Counted from the first letter of the stretch, positions 32,626-42,390 are shown. The stretch: DNA of 64,000 nt from Bacteroidota bacterium (GCA_018267515.1 JAFDYJ010000017.1:186001-250000), one strand, 5' to 3'. Translations and numbers: made by a program. The notes: a model not told the origin generated them from the sequence alone.

Positions 32626-34794
32626 ATGCGAAAAATATTCCTGACGACTGTACTGGTCGTTCTATTGGTATTTAAATCCATTGCTGATGAAGGCATGTGG
32701 CTTCCCCTCCTGCTCGGCCAACAGGTTTATAATGATATGGTGAAAAAAGGATTGAAGCTTACCAAAGAACAATTATACAGCATCAATAAAGCATCTGTCA
32801 AAGATGCCATTATCATTTTCGGTGGTGGCTGCACCGGCTCTATTGTCAGTTCTGAAGGTTTAATATTTACCAACCATCACTGCGGTTATGATGTAATTGC
32901 AAATGCCAGTACCCTGGAACATAATTTTCTCAGGGATGGTTTTTATGCAAAAAATAAAGGTGAAGAAATTCCCGGCGGTGATTTGTCCGTTCAGTTTTTG
33001 CTTCGCATTGAAGATGTGACAAAGGAAGTAATGGATTCATTGAAAGGTCTTGCCGGAACTGAAAGAGTACAACGGCAAAATCAAGTCCTGGCAGGCATCA
33101 ATAAAAGAATGAGTGATCCTGCTCAATTTATTGAAACAAGAGTCAGTGCCTTATTTAAAGGAAATCAATTTCTCGCATTTGTATATCAGCGTTACAATGA
33201 TGTACGGCTTGTGGGAGCTCCACCTGAAACTGTCGGAAAATTTGGCGGCGATACCGACAATTGGGAATGGCCACGGCATACCGGCGACTATTCTGTTTTT
33301 CGTGTGTATATGAGCCCTGATGGAAAACCTGCCCGTTACTCAGACAAAAATGTTCCCTTAAAACCTAAATGGTTTCTTCCTGTAGCTCTTAAGCCATTAA
33401 AAGATGGCGACTATTCCATGATTTATGGTTACCCGGGTAGCACCAATCGTTATGAAACTTCTTATGGCATCCTGCAAAAAATAGACATAGACAACCCGAC
33501 ATTGGTGAAGTTGCGGGATATACGCTTGAAATATATGTTTGAGCAAATGAAAAAAGACCCTGCAGTCAAACTGCAATTGGCGTCTTCGTATTCCAACATT
33601 GCTAACTATTGGAAATTTTTTGACGGGGAAAGCAAGCAACTGATCAAATACGATGTATACGGACAAAAGAAAAAATTCGAAGACCAGTTCATAGCATGGG
33701 CAAAAGGAAAGCCTGAATATGAAGTTATCTTTCCTGAATGGGAAAAAGCGTATGCAGCATGGCGACCTTATTCCATGTTAAGAATGTATATTAACGAAGG
33801 AATAATGGGTTCTCCGCTGGCAGCCTTCGCTTCTTCGCTGAGACAGGTGGAGAACGTTTTGGTAAGTACTAAATATTCTGCCGAAGATGTAAAAAAAGCA
33901 GTGGAATCAGCCGATAAGATGCGAGATGAATTTTTGAAAGAAGAAAATAAACCTTCAGATCAAAAGATCCTGGGGACAGTGACCATGATGTATTACCATG
34001 ATATTCCGAAGGATCAACACCCCGTTGGATTTTATTCCACTTTAAAAAACCAATATGGTGATTTGGATAATGAAGAAACGTATAAAAAATTCGCTGCCGA
34101 TGTTTTCAGCAAGACAATGATTTTTGATGATGCCCGGTGGAAAGCGTTTGTAGCCAATCCCGATGCTAATAAGCTGCAGGAAGATCCGGCTTTCAATTTT
34201 GCCAATGCATTCTTTACTAATTATATCATTAAATATTTTCCTTACTTTCAGAAGTTCAATGCAGCCAATGCAGAACTGGGAAGATTGTATATGAAAGGAA
34301 TCATGGAGATGAATCCCGCCAAAGCCAAGAAAATGTACCCGGATGCAACTTTCACCATGAGGGTTTCTTATGGCAGTGTAAAAAGTTATAATCCCAGGGA
34401 TGCAGTGCACTATGATTATGTCACGACGTCAAAAGGCATTTTAGAAAAATATATAGCCGGCGATTATGAATTTGATTTGCCGGCCAGGCAAATTGAGTTA
34501 TTGAAGAAGAGGGATTTCGGTCAATACATAGATAAGCAGCGAAATGACCTGGTGATTGATTTTATCACTACCAATGATATTACCGGCGGAAACTCCGGCT
34601 CACCCGTGATGAACGCAAAAGGAGAACTGATCGGGCTGGCATTTGACGGCAACTATGAAGCGCTGAGTCATAAAATACAATTTGATAAAGACCTGAACCG
34701 CACCATTTGTGTTGATATCCGTTATGTACTTTGGTGCATTGATAAACTGGGCGGAGCCACCAATATTATTAAAGAATTAAAACTGGCAAGATAA
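32626..34794 (+). CDS. S46 family dipeptidyl-peptidase, DPP7-like
   Basis: 722 residues. Signal peptide (~20 residues) then the S46 chymotrypsin-like fold with catalytic His85 (TNHHCGYD), Asp221 (RHTGDYSV) and Ser657 (GGNSGSPV). The residue 18 after the serine, which in characterised enzymes is Gly in DPP7 and Arg in DPP11, is Gly675 here. Preference for hydrophobic rather than acidic P1 residues is therefore likely. It removes dipeptides from N-termini in the periplasm, supporting peptide feeding. Own promoter upstream and strong terminator downstream. Confidence 0.93.
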   Translation: MRKIFLTTVLVVLLVFKSIADEGMWLPLLLGQQVYNDMVKKGLKLTKEQLYSINKASVKDAIIIFGGGCTGSIVSSEGLIFTNHHCGYDVIANASTLEHNFLRDGFYAKNKGEEIPGGDLSVQFLLRIEDVTKEVMDSLKGLAGTERVQRQNQVLAGINKRMSDPAQFIETRVSALFKGNQFLAFVYQRYNDVRLVGAPPETVGKFGGDTDNWEWPRHTGDYSVFRVYMSPDGKPARYSDKNVPLKPKWFLPVALKPLKDGDYSMIYGYPGSTNRYETSYGILQKIDIDNPTLVKLRDIRLKYMFEQMKKDPAVKLQLASSYSNIANYWKFFDGESKQLIKYDVYGQKKKFEDQFIAWAKGKPEYEVIFPEWEKAYAAWRPYSMLRMYINEGIMGSPLAAFASSLRQVENVLVSTKYSAEDVKKAVESADKMRDEFLKEENKPSDQKILGTVTMMYYHDIPKDQHPVGFYSTLKNQYGDLDNEETYKKFAADVFSKTMIFDDARWKAFVANPDANKLQEDPAFNFANAFFTNYIIKYFPYFQKFNAANAELGRLYMKGIMEMNPAKAKKMYPDATFTMRVSYGSVKSYNPRDAVHYDYVTTSKGILEKYIAGDYEFDLPARQIELLKKRDFGQYIDKQRNDLVIDFITTNDITGGNSGSPVMNAKGELIGLAFDGNYEALSHKIQFDKDLNRTICVDIRYVLWCIDKLGGATNIIKELKLAR

Positions 34795-34817
34795 ATACTG
34801 ACCCATTGAATAGCGAG

Positions 34818-34845
34818 AGCCGCCTTTCGGGGCGGCTTTTTATTT
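34818..34845 (+). terminator. Terminator after the S46 peptidase
   Basis: AGCCGCC (34818-34824) pairs with GGCGGCT (34831-34837) around a six-base loop, followed by TTTTATTT. Confidence 0.85.
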
Positions 34846-34886
34846 CAAAAAAATTATTTTCTTATCATTGCAGCAGGATTTCTGAT

Positions 34887-35558
34887 TTGAAAAAAACCAT
34901 TTTTATAACATCCGGATTATTACTGTTGTTTTCTGCTTTCTGTTTTTCTCAGAAGGCACATTTCAGCCTGAGTACAGACCTGGCACTTCAACACAGTTTT
35001 AAAAAAGAACAACGCTATTGGTCAGTAGGACAAACCGTTCAGGCCAACTTTGCCTTTACGGCAAAAGATGGAATCAGCGCTTTTCTTTCCTATTACTCCA
35101 ATGGAAAATTTAATAACAATCTTGATGCCGTTGCAAAATCTTTTTCCACCAGTCCTCAGCAGATCCATTTTGTGAACAAAGCACTCATGAGATACAAACA
35201 TATAACTGTAGGATGGAAACATTACCTGAAAGGCAATTTTGAAAATGAAGAAAGTTGGAGTATGTATGGTTTTGCAGGATTGGGCCTGACAATGGGCCGG
35301 ATTGAAAATTCTCATTCCGTAAATATTGATACGGCTGATTATTCAGTTCCGGTGTATAAAGGGAAAGCTAATTTCAAACGGTTAACGTTTGACCTCTGCC
35401 TGGGATGGGAAAGAATGTTAGGGGGTGGAATTTATTTTTACAATGAAGCAAGAATGGAAATTCCTACCACCGACTATCCCAGCTCCTATTTATTTGTAAA
35501 CAAGAATGCTCCGTTGATGGGAACTTTAAACTTTGGAATCCGGATAACTTTTAATTAA
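34887..35558 (+). CDS. Outer-membrane beta-barrel-like secreted protein
   Basis: 223 residues from a TTG at 34887, chosen because a signal peptide starts exactly there (KKTIFITSGLLLLFSAFCFSQ); no ATG is available. A longer frame from 34806 would run through the upstream terminator. The mature part alternates amphipathic strands (ANFAFTAKDGISAFLSYYS, SMYGFAGLGLTMGRIENS, LTFDLCLGWERML, GTLNFGIRITFN) and ends in an aromatic-rich strand, like small outer-membrane barrels. No function is assigned. Confidence 0.7.
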   Translation: MKKTIFITSGLLLLFSAFCFSQKAHFSLSTDLALQHSFKKEQRYWSVGQTVQANFAFTAKDGISAFLSYYSNGKFNNNLDAVAKSFSTSPQQIHFVNKALMRYKHITVGWKHYLKGNFENEESWSMYGFAGLGLTMGRIENSHSVNIDTADYSVPVYKGKANFKRLTFDLCLGWERMLGGGIYFYNEARMEIPTTDYPSSYLFVNKNAPLMGTLNFGIRITFN

Positions 35559-35577
35559 TTCATTCAATCCTTGCGCC

Positions 35578-36699
35578 ATGTCTGAAAAAAATATCATAAT
35601 TCAGCAGGTTGAAATTTACAAGCTATTTATCCCGCTGAAAGAACCTTTTATAACATCGCTGGGCAGAGATGATTTTGCGGCCAATATTATCGTCATTATC
35701 CGCACTGACCAGGACATTAGCGGTTTTGGAGAATGCAGCCCTTATATGCCGATCAATGGAGAGAGTGCAGATACCTGTTTTATTGTCGGGCAATATTTTG
35801 CAAAACTGTTTAAGGGAAAAAATGCACTGGATATTGAAGAACGCATATCCGATATGGATAAAATCATCTATGGAAATACAAGTATCAAGAGTGCATTTGA
35901 TATGGCACTTTATGATATTGCAGCTCAACAGGCGGGTTTGCCTTTATATAAATTTATTGGCGGAGAAAATAATAAAACCATTGTTACTGATTATACCGTC
36001 AGTATCGGAGAACCGGATAAAATGGCTGCCGATGCAGTGAAAATAAAAAATGAAGGATACCCTGCTATAAAAATCAAGTTGGGTAAAGATGGTAAAACCG
36101 ATGTACAAAGAATTAAAGCCATCCGTGAAGCCGTGGGAAATGAAATCCCATTGCGCATTGATGCCAACCAGGGATGGAAAGTAAAAGAAGCGATTGAAAC
36201 ATTGAATGCATTGGGGCAATACGGCATACAATATTGCGAAGAACCGATAGCCCGGTGGAAATTCCTGAAACTTAAAAAAATCAGAAAGAAAAGCCCGATA
36301 CCCATTATGGCAGATGAAAGCTGTTGTGACAATCATGACGCCAAAAGATTGATCCGGTTGAAAGCCTGTGATATGATGAATATCAAACTGGGAAAGTCCG
36401 GCGGAATATTCAAAGCGTTGAAGATGGCAAGGATGGCGGAAGAAGCAAAAATTCAGTTGCAGGTTGGCGCCATGCTGGAAAGCCGTTTGGGAATGACAGC
36501 CTTTGCTCATTTTGCTTTATGCAGCCCGATGATTCAGTACTTTGATTTTGATACAGCTTTAATGTTCAGTGAAGACCCGGTAAACGGTGGCATCATTTAT
36601 GAAAAAGACGGAGTGATTAAAGTACCTGACAGCCCGGGGCTGGGAGCAACCATTGAAGAAAGTTGGTTGAAAAAAATGGAAAAAATCATCATATCCTGA
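35578..36699 (+). CDS. Dipeptide epimerase (enolase superfamily)
   Basis: 373 residues. The muconate-lactonising subgroup pattern is complete: capping domain (LKEPFITSLGRDDF), KIKLGK with the catalytic Lys, the metal ligands in RIDANQGW, CEEP and ADESC, and a second Lys in MNIKLGKSGG. Such enzymes epimerise L-Ala-D/L-Glu and related dipeptides, often from murein turnover. The exact dipeptide is not predictable. It follows a beta-barrel gene by 19 bases. Confidence 0.88.
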   Translation: MSEKNIIIQQVEIYKLFIPLKEPFITSLGRDDFAANIIVIIRTDQDISGFGECSPYMPINGESADTCFIVGQYFAKLFKGKNALDIEERISDMDKIIYGNTSIKSAFDMALYDIAAQQAGLPLYKFIGGENNKTIVTDYTVSIGEPDKMAADAVKIKNEGYPAIKIKLGKDGKTDVQRIKAIREAVGNEIPLRIDANQGWKVKEAIETLNALGQYGIQYCEEPIARWKFLKLKKIRKKSPIPIMADESCCDNHDAKRLIRLKACDMMNIKLGKSGGIFKALKMARMAEEAKIQLQVGAMLESRLGMTAFAHFALCSPMIQYFDFDTALMFSEDPVNGGIIYEKDGVIKVPDSPGLGATIEESWLKKMEKIIIS

Positions 36700-36790
36700 T
36701 CAGCCCGGGTATCACCAATGCAAATGACAGGAAAAAGAGTTAACTCCTTCCAACACTATTTGAACTGTAAACTTGGTTTTATCAGGAATT

Positions 36791-38509
36791 CTACTCAACA
36801 ATTATCTCGTCAACAAAAAGCCATGGAATATCTTTCGGATTAGAAAGTGTTTTATGAAATGCCTTTACTTTAATAAATCTTGCAGGTGTAGTATCAAAAG
36901 AAACCCGGCTGGCAACTATATTGCTTTTGTCGGGGGCAGTAATGCTTTCACCGGCTTTCTTAAATGAATCAGGTTTACCATCATCAGAAGTATAAACTTC
37001 TACCCGTTCGGAAGGGAATACCAGGTTACCGGGATTGTTATTGGAGTGTAGAATTACATTTGAAATACTCTGACGTTTACCGAGATCAATAACAACTTCC
37101 ATATTATTTCCCTCAAAGGCAAGCCATTGACCATCTCCGTAAGAACCGGAACCATTTGCCCCGTTTACCAACACGTTCACACCACCTTCTGCCCTGTACT
37201 TATTACTGAGTTCACTCAATAATTTAATGGGCCTGCCGGTTGCAAAGTTCACAGTAAATTGTTTTTCATTTGCAGATCCCATTGGTTCATTACCTTGAAA
37301 TGCAAGAGCCCGTAACAATGCAGTTTTCCTGAGTATAAAGGGCTTTGAATATGCCACAGATTGAGCTGTCGGTTCTGAACCATCAAGTGTATAAGTTATT
37401 TTCAATTGAGGATTTCCGCAGGCAAGTGAAACTTTTAAAGCCCTGTTTTCAAGTTTAGATTTTATGCTTACATCATAAAACTTTCCGGACTTTATCAGAC
37501 TAATGCCTGCCACCAATGGACGGTAGGTGGCTATCGAATCTAATTGCAAAAAATGCCAGGTAGTAAACATGTGCCCAATCATTTTCGGGTTGTTTAGCTT
37601 ATAAGAATATTTTATTAATGCCTCCACACCGGTTGTTTTTCTCCAGCTGCTTGGTATTACCCTGAAGCCTTTATGAATAAACATGGCAACCGAGCCATAT
37701 TCATCAGCAGGCTCATAGTGCCAGTCGCACAAAATAATATCTTTCGGGATCATATCCACTGCAGGGGCAGTGCCGTTTAATGAAGATTCCCATTCTCCAA
37801 AATTGTATTTCTTTCCGTCAATAAGCCGGTCGGCCCACATAAACATTTCCAATTTTCTCTTTTTAACCAAATGGTCGTGAAATTCATTCACCACTTTGGC
37901 AAACAGTTTAGCGGGATCTTTTCCTTTTGTATTTGGGGCTTTGTCCGAGTTTAATAAAAAAACTTCATCCATTCCTACATGGATGCCGTCAACGCCGAAA
38001 GCATCAGCTATCTCATCAATCAGCGGAAAAACGATTTCATTGACTTTTGGATTCGTAGGATCCCATTCCCTGCAATAGATGCCTACATTGTTTGGAAAAG
38101 CTCCCGGGGTATTATCGAGCTCCGGGTAAACTGCAAGTAGCGGGCAAGTCACCCCATCCCTTGACTGATGCCCCAAAGATTGAAATTGAGGAACCAGGCG
38201 AATGTTTGCCTGCCTGCAAGCCAAGCCGAATTTTTGTGCACCTTCTTTGGTAATATATCTTTTATCCCTCAATTCCGGATGCGATTTAAAATCGAAATTG
38301 TAATCAACCTCCAAAAAAATCATGTTGATCCCTTGACTGGTAAGTTGGGGCAGTCTTGCTGCAAGCCCTTCTAATAAAGAATCGGTAGTATAATCAAGCA
38401 GGTGGATGCTGATCCATTTCTTTTCATTTTTAGGAGTTGCATATAATGTAGTAATGCACACTGTCATTGAAAAGGCAGTTAAAATAATAAAATTTAAAAT
38501 TGTTTTCAT
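36791..38509 (-). CDS. Secreted GH20 beta-N-acetylhexosaminidase-like enzyme
   Basis: 572 residues from ATG 38509, which starts the signal peptide (MKTILNFIILTAFSMTVCIT). The longer frame to 38608 adds an N-terminus without export features. The catalytic TIM barrel of family 20 contains DGIHVGMDEVFLL with the Asp-Glu pair for substrate-assisted cleavage, and LHLLDYTTDSL early on. A chitobiase-type C-terminal strand domain (ITYTLDGSEPTAQS) and a final discoidin-like module (ISNVILHSNNNPGN ... RFIKVKAFHK) follow. Likely acts on GlcNAc/GalNAc oligosaccharides outside the cytoplasm. Some GH20 residues outside the DE pair are diverged. Confidence 0.82.
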   Translation of the reverse strand: MKTILNFIILTAFSMTVCITTLYATPKNEKKWISIHLLDYTTDSLLEGLAARLPQLTSQGINMIFLEVDYNFDFKSHPELRDKRYITKEGAQKFGLACRQANIRLVPQFQSLGHQSRDGVTCPLLAVYPELDNTPGAFPNNVGIYCREWDPTNPKVNEIVFPLIDEIADAFGVDGIHVGMDEVFLLNSDKAPNTKGKDPAKLFAKVVNEFHDHLVKKRKLEMFMWADRLIDGKKYNFGEWESSLNGTAPAVDMIPKDIILCDWHYEPADEYGSVAMFIHKGFRVIPSSWRKTTGVEALIKYSYKLNNPKMIGHMFTTWHFLQLDSIATYRPLVAGISLIKSGKFYDVSIKSKLENRALKVSLACGNPQLKITYTLDGSEPTAQSVAYSKPFILRKTALLRALAFQGNEPMGSANEKQFTVNFATGRPIKLLSELSNKYRAEGGVNVLVNGANGSGSYGDGQWLAFEGNNMEVVIDLGKRQSISNVILHSNNNPGNLVFPSERVEVYTSDDGKPDSFKKAGESITAPDKSNIVASRVSFDTTPARFIKVKAFHKTLSNPKDIPWLFVDEIIVE

Positions 38510-38657
38510 TATTTCAGAATTGTTAATGGTTGTGATTAGTATATAACTTATAAAAATAAGTGATTTTTTACTTAACAGGATTTTCAAAAATTCGGGAGAA
38601 TTCTTCAAGTCGTGTCAATTTAAAGTAATTTTATCAGGGAAACGATACCTGCAGCAC

Positions 38658-39590
38658 ATGGCTCATACACATCAGCAAGAAGAGGAACACAAACACGAGC
38701 ACCATCATCACGGCCCAGTTGTACTTACGCATATCAACCGTGCTTTTATAATCGGGATAATGTTGAATTTCATATTTGTTATTGTAGAAGTCATTGCCGG
38801 GTTTTCCATTCATTCATTATCCCTGTTGAGCGATGCGGGGCATAACCTGGCAGATGTAGGAACCCTTGCATTATCCCTGTTAGCTTACCGTTTAGTAAAA
38901 GTCAAAGCAAACGAACGATACACTTATGGCTATCGCAAAACTTCCATACTGGTAGCCTTGTTTAATGCGGTTGTGTTATTAGCATCCATTGGCGCTATTA
39001 TTTACGAGGCTATTCATCGCTTTCTGAGTCCCGAACCGCTACCCGGAACTACGATTGCCCTGGTTGCCGGTATCGGAATTGTCATCAATGGCTTTACCGC
39101 CATCTTGTTTTTAAAAGACAAAGAAAAAGATCTCAATATCAAAAGCGCTTACCTGCACTTGCTGAGTGATGCACTGGTTTCATTTGGGCTTGTAATAGCC
39201 GGTATCCTGATTTATTATACAAACTGGTATTGGCTGGATCCCGTTTTCAGTATCATCATTGCCGTTGTAATTGTATTGGGCACCTGGAATTTGCTCCGCC
39301 ACAGCCTTCGATTATCATTGGACGGCGTTCCTCCGGAAATTAATATTCAGAAAATAAAGGAAGCAGCATTAAAAACTGAAGGCGTGCTGGGTATTCATCA
39401 CCTGCATGTATGGGCTATCAGCACTACTCAAAATGCACTGACGGCACATATCCTTGTAGATAAAAATACCGGCATGGAACAAATCCACAGAATCAAAGAT
39501 CACCTGAAACATGAAATGGAGCATCTGAATATTCAACACATTACATTAGAACCCGAAATCAAAGATGAAAACTGCGGAGAAGATTGCTGA
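38658..39590 (+). CDS. Cation diffusion facilitator (zinc efflux, CzcD/ZitB type)
   Basis: 310 residues. A His-rich N-terminus (HKHEHHHHG) precedes six membrane helices carrying the metal sites in LLSDAGHNLADV (helix 2) and LHLLSDALVSFG (helix 5). A cytoplasmic C-terminal domain follows (GIHHLHVWAIS, then a terminal Cys pair). It exports Zn2+ (possibly Cd2+/Co2+) with proton antiport. It diverges from the GH20 gene. Apparently monocistronic. Confidence 0.93.
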   Translation: MAHTHQQEEEHKHEHHHHGPVVLTHINRAFIIGIMLNFIFVIVEVIAGFSIHSLSLLSDAGHNLADVGTLALSLLAYRLVKVKANERYTYGYRKTSILVALFNAVVLLASIGAIIYEAIHRFLSPEPLPGTTIALVAGIGIVINGFTAILFLKDKEKDLNIKSAYLHLLSDALVSFGLVIAGILIYYTNWYWLDPVFSIIIAVVIVLGTWNLLRHSLRLSLDGVPPEINIQKIKEAALKTEGVLGIHHLHVWAISTTQNALTAHILVDKNTGMEQIHRIKDHLKHEMEHLNIQHITLEPEIKDENCGEDC

Positions 39591-39604
39591 TTTTTCCATT
39601 TAAA

Positions 39605-40240
39605 TTATGTAATCATTTCCTTTGGCCGTTTCTTTTTCAGTGGTGCATTATCTTTCCATTGCCAAAGATGCAAACAGGCATAAGTTCGGTAGGGCTTCCA
39701 GGATTCCGAAATACTCAGCATTTGTTCCCTGAATTTTTTCCTGTTACTCTTTCTTATCCCGTACAACTTTATCATTGCATTCTGAATGCCCAGGTCATCC
39801 ACTGCAAACACATCTTCTCTCCCCAATGCAAACATCAGCAGCATTTCAGATGTCCATCTTCCTACTCCTTTTATTTGAGTCAGATATCCGATCACCTCTT
39901 CATTACTCATTTTATGAAGTCTCTTAAAATCCAGACCTGACTCTAATTCAAACCTGGCTACATTTTGCACATATCCCACTTTGGCATTTGATAGACCAAT
40001 AGCTCTCAGTTTTTCAAAAGAGGTGGCTAATATTTGTTCAGGACCCGGCTCTTTACCTTCAAATAAATCAAGATATCTGCTGTAAATAACATCTGCCACT
40101 TTTATAGAAAGTTGCTGGCCCATAATAGAAGCACAGAGCCAGGCACTTATATTTTTCCGCCTGACCAGTTTATGAGGCTTTTTTCCATTAATAATCTTTC
40201 TTAATTTTTTGTCTTTTGAAAGATGTTTGATGTAGTGCAT
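39605..40240 (-). CDS. DNA-3-methyladenine glycosylase (AlkA/HhH-GPD family)
   Basis: 211 residues from ATG 40240 (a longer frame to 40300 lacks conserved sequence). HhH-GPD features: SAWLCASIMGQQLSIKVAD, the hairpin KGVGRWTSEMLLMF, and the catalytic Asp in FAVDDLGIQNAM. It excises alkylated purines in base-excision repair. The C-terminus (SWKPYRTYACLHLWQWKDN) is usual. A mnmD remnant lies just upstream on the opposite strand. Confidence 0.9.
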   Translation of the reverse strand: MHYIKHLSKDKKLRKIINGKKPHKLVRRKNISAWLCASIMGQQLSIKVADVIYSRYLDLFEGKEPGPEQILATSFEKLRAIGLSNAKVGYVQNVARFELESGLDFKRLHKMSNEEVIGYLTQIKGVGRWTSEMLLMFALGREDVFAVDDLGIQNAMIKLYGIRKSNRKKFREQMLSISESWKPYRTYACLHLWQWKDNAPLKKKRPKEMIT

Positions 40241-40334
40241 AGAATCTAAAATTAAAAAGTAATCAGTAAAAAGAAGATCAATTTGATTCAGGAATCGCAA
40301 CTGTTCTTAGGCAGTAAAGAATGAAAGCTTCTAA

Positions 40335-40568
40335 TTACTGAAGACAAATCTCAGGGATTTTAATTCTTCAAATTATTTCAACCTGGTTTATTTTGATGTT
40401 TTCGACCCGGAAGCACAGCCGGAGCTATGGACAAAAAATTTGTTAGTGAAAATGTTCTCTCTTCTGTTAGCCGTCGGAATATTGGTTAATTACAGCAGCA
40501 AAGGAGATGTTAAAAGCTCCTTACAGGCAGCAGAATTCAGGGTAGAAAAAATCCGATTCTCTTCATAA
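40335..40568 (+). pseudogene. mnmD: Degraded mnmD (tRNA 5-methylaminomethyl-2-thiouridine methyltransferase) fragment
   Basis: This open stretch of 77 codons has no start codon at its beginning (first stop-free codon 40335, stop 40566-40568). It encodes FNLVYFDVFDPEAQPELWT, then GILVNYSSKGDVKSSLQAAEF and RVEKI. These align in order with the C-terminal half of the MnmD/DUF752 methyltransferase (xDLVYFDAFAPxxQPELWT, GGxLVTYxxKGxVRRxLQAAGF, VEKLxGPPGKREM). The SAM-binding N-terminal half is missing, PGG is changed, and the terminal PPGKREM motif is lost to a stop. It fills most of the 414-base gap between the glycosylase and the amidohydrolase. Confidence 0.75.
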
Positions 40569-40590
40569 ACGAGAAAGGATGAGAGCAGGA

Positions 40591-40655
40591 AGGTAAATGG
40601 TGAATAGAATCCAGAAACGGCAAAACTCACTGACCATTGACTATTGACCATTCAC
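40591..40655. repeat. Small inverted/tandem repeat at the 3' end of the amidohydrolase gene
   Basis: ATGGTGAATAG (40597-40607) and CTATTGACCAT (40641-40651) are inverted copies with one mismatch. The right part also holds TGACCATTGAC/TATTGACCATTCAC tandem units. It begins directly at the amidohydrolase stop codon. Confidence 0.6.
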
Positions 40656-42235
40656 TACTTCATTCCCGGTTGCAATAGTTTCCAACCTGTCTTTTGCTTT
40701 TCACCATCCACCATTTTCTTAACATCCGCCAACAGTTTTTTGGCATCATAAATAATCCCATCCTTGATTGTGTATTTAACACCGCCCTTTCTTACTACTT
40801 CATTTTTTTCGTTCATGTAGATAGCTCCGGCACCATAGAGGTATTGTAAATTCTCCAATGGGTTTGCATCTATGATGACCAGGTCAGCCAACTTTCCTAC
40901 TTCCACGCTTCCAAGATCTTTATCAGCTCCAAGGGCCTGGGCTCCGTATAAAGTTGCCGAACGGATTACTTCCAGCGGATGAAATCCGGCTTCACGTAAT
41001 AACTCCAACTCACGGATATATCCAAAACCATAGGTCTGATAAATAAATCCATTATCACTTCCCGTAGTCACTCTTCCACCCCGGTTTTTGTACTCATTAA
41101 CAAAAGTCATCCAAAGACGATAATTTTCTTTCCAGGCCACTTCCTGCTCAGTGCCCCAACTGAACCAATACGATCCATGTGATTCTTTACTGGGTTCATA
41201 AAATTTCCAGAGAGAGGGCAATGTGTAATCTTCATGCCACTCAGCTCTCCGGGCTCTCATCAGGTCCCGGTTTGCATCATAAATATTAAAAGTGGGATCA
41301 ATTGTAAAGTCAAGTTTCAGTAATTCATTCATTACATCATTCCAATGCTGGCTATAAGGCGCTGCAGCCTGCTTCCATAATTTCCCGGCTTCTTCAAACC
41401 GGTTTTGCTCATTGCTGTAATTATAATCCAGTGGATAGTTTTGAATAGTTCTGTCGGTAAATAAAGCTTCCGGTAAGCCGTACCAATGTTCCATGGAAGT
41501 AAGGCCTGCTCTTGCGCTGTTTATTACATTCCACCTGGGTACATCCATTTGTGCATGATGACAAGCGGATCGCAATCCCAGTCTTTTATTTTCCCGGATA
41601 GCTGCATCCATCACCTGGGGAGCAGCACCGAAAAATTTTATTCCGTCTGCTCCTTTTTTTGCGTTTTCATCCACCCATTCAATCGCTTGTTCCGCTGTAG
41701 AAATTGGTTGTTTGGATCCCTGGCCAAAAGAAGTGTAAGCAAAAATCCGGGGAGCCGTAATCTTATTTTCAGCACTCAGTTTTTTTTCATCCAATACCCA
41801 ATCCAGGCCATTGCCCGAGCCGGGTTCCCGGATAGTTGTAATCCCATGCGCCATCCAAAGTTTAAATACATATTCAGCAGGAGCGCCTTGTGCCCTGCCA
41901 CCGATATGGCCATGCATATCTATAAATCCAGGAAGTAAATACATGCCGGTGCAATCCAGTTCTTTTCCACCTTCTTTTAGCTTTGGCCGGCTATCTGATC
42001 TGAGAGGAATGCCTGATCCCACCCCGGCTATTCTTACAATGCGATTGTTTTCTATTACAATATCCATCGGGCCGGTTGCCGGCGCACCGGTGCCGTTTAT
42101 CAGAATTACACCCCGAATGATAAGTTGAGAATAGGGACCATCACCTTCCTTTTTTTCAGGAGCTTTTGGCAATTGCGCCTGGGATATATTGGCAGAAAAA
42201 AGAATAAGGAGAAAAGCAAATAATATGATTCGCAT
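40655..42235 (-). CDS. Secreted amidohydrolase (imidazolonepropionase-like)
   Basis: 526 residues. Signal peptide (~20 residues, ending ISQAQ) followed by an amidohydrolase-superfamily barrel: metal ligands GFIDMHGHIGG, later SACHHAQMD and SMEHW, Asp in GSDNGF, and the C-terminal beta strand GSVEVGKLADLVIIDANPLENL. It hydrolyses an amide or cyclic amide. The substrate is not deducible, though exported members of this type include peptidase- and prolidase-like enzymes. The stop codon abuts a small repeat. Confidence 0.82.
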   Translation of the reverse strand: MRIILFAFLLILFSANISQAQLPKAPEKKEGDGPYSQLIIRGVILINGTGAPATGPMDIVIENNRIVRIAGVGSGIPLRSDSRPKLKEGGKELDCTGMYLLPGFIDMHGHIGGRAQGAPAEYVFKLWMAHGITTIREPGSGNGLDWVLDEKKLSAENKITAPRIFAYTSFGQGSKQPISTAEQAIEWVDENAKKGADGIKFFGAAPQVMDAAIRENKRLGLRSACHHAQMDVPRWNVINSARAGLTSMEHWYGLPEALFTDRTIQNYPLDYNYSNEQNRFEEAGKLWKQAAAPYSQHWNDVMNELLKLDFTIDPTFNIYDANRDLMRARRAEWHEDYTLPSLWKFYEPSKESHGSYWFSWGTEQEVAWKENYRLWMTFVNEYKNRGGRVTTGSDNGFIYQTYGFGYIRELELLREAGFHPLEVIRSATLYGAQALGADKDLGSVEVGKLADLVIIDANPLENLQYLYGAGAIYMNEKNEVVRKGGVKYTIKDGIIYDAKKLLADVKKMVDGEKQKTGWKLLQPGMK

Positions 42236-42390
42236 GGTAGTTGTTTTGGAAAAAACAAGTTAGTAAAAAGGAAGCAGATGGAATAAAATACTTAAGCACT
42301 AAGACTCAGTGAAAGCAGACCCTAAACGGGATGAAAAATTCTTGCCGGAAAAAATTTATGCCGGTATTAAAAAGCTGGTCTGTCATAAAA

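Noticed and set aside
34806..34886. Longer N-terminus for the beta-barrel gene
   Set aside because: It would translate through the S46 peptidase terminator. The signal peptide begins exactly at the TTG at 34887.
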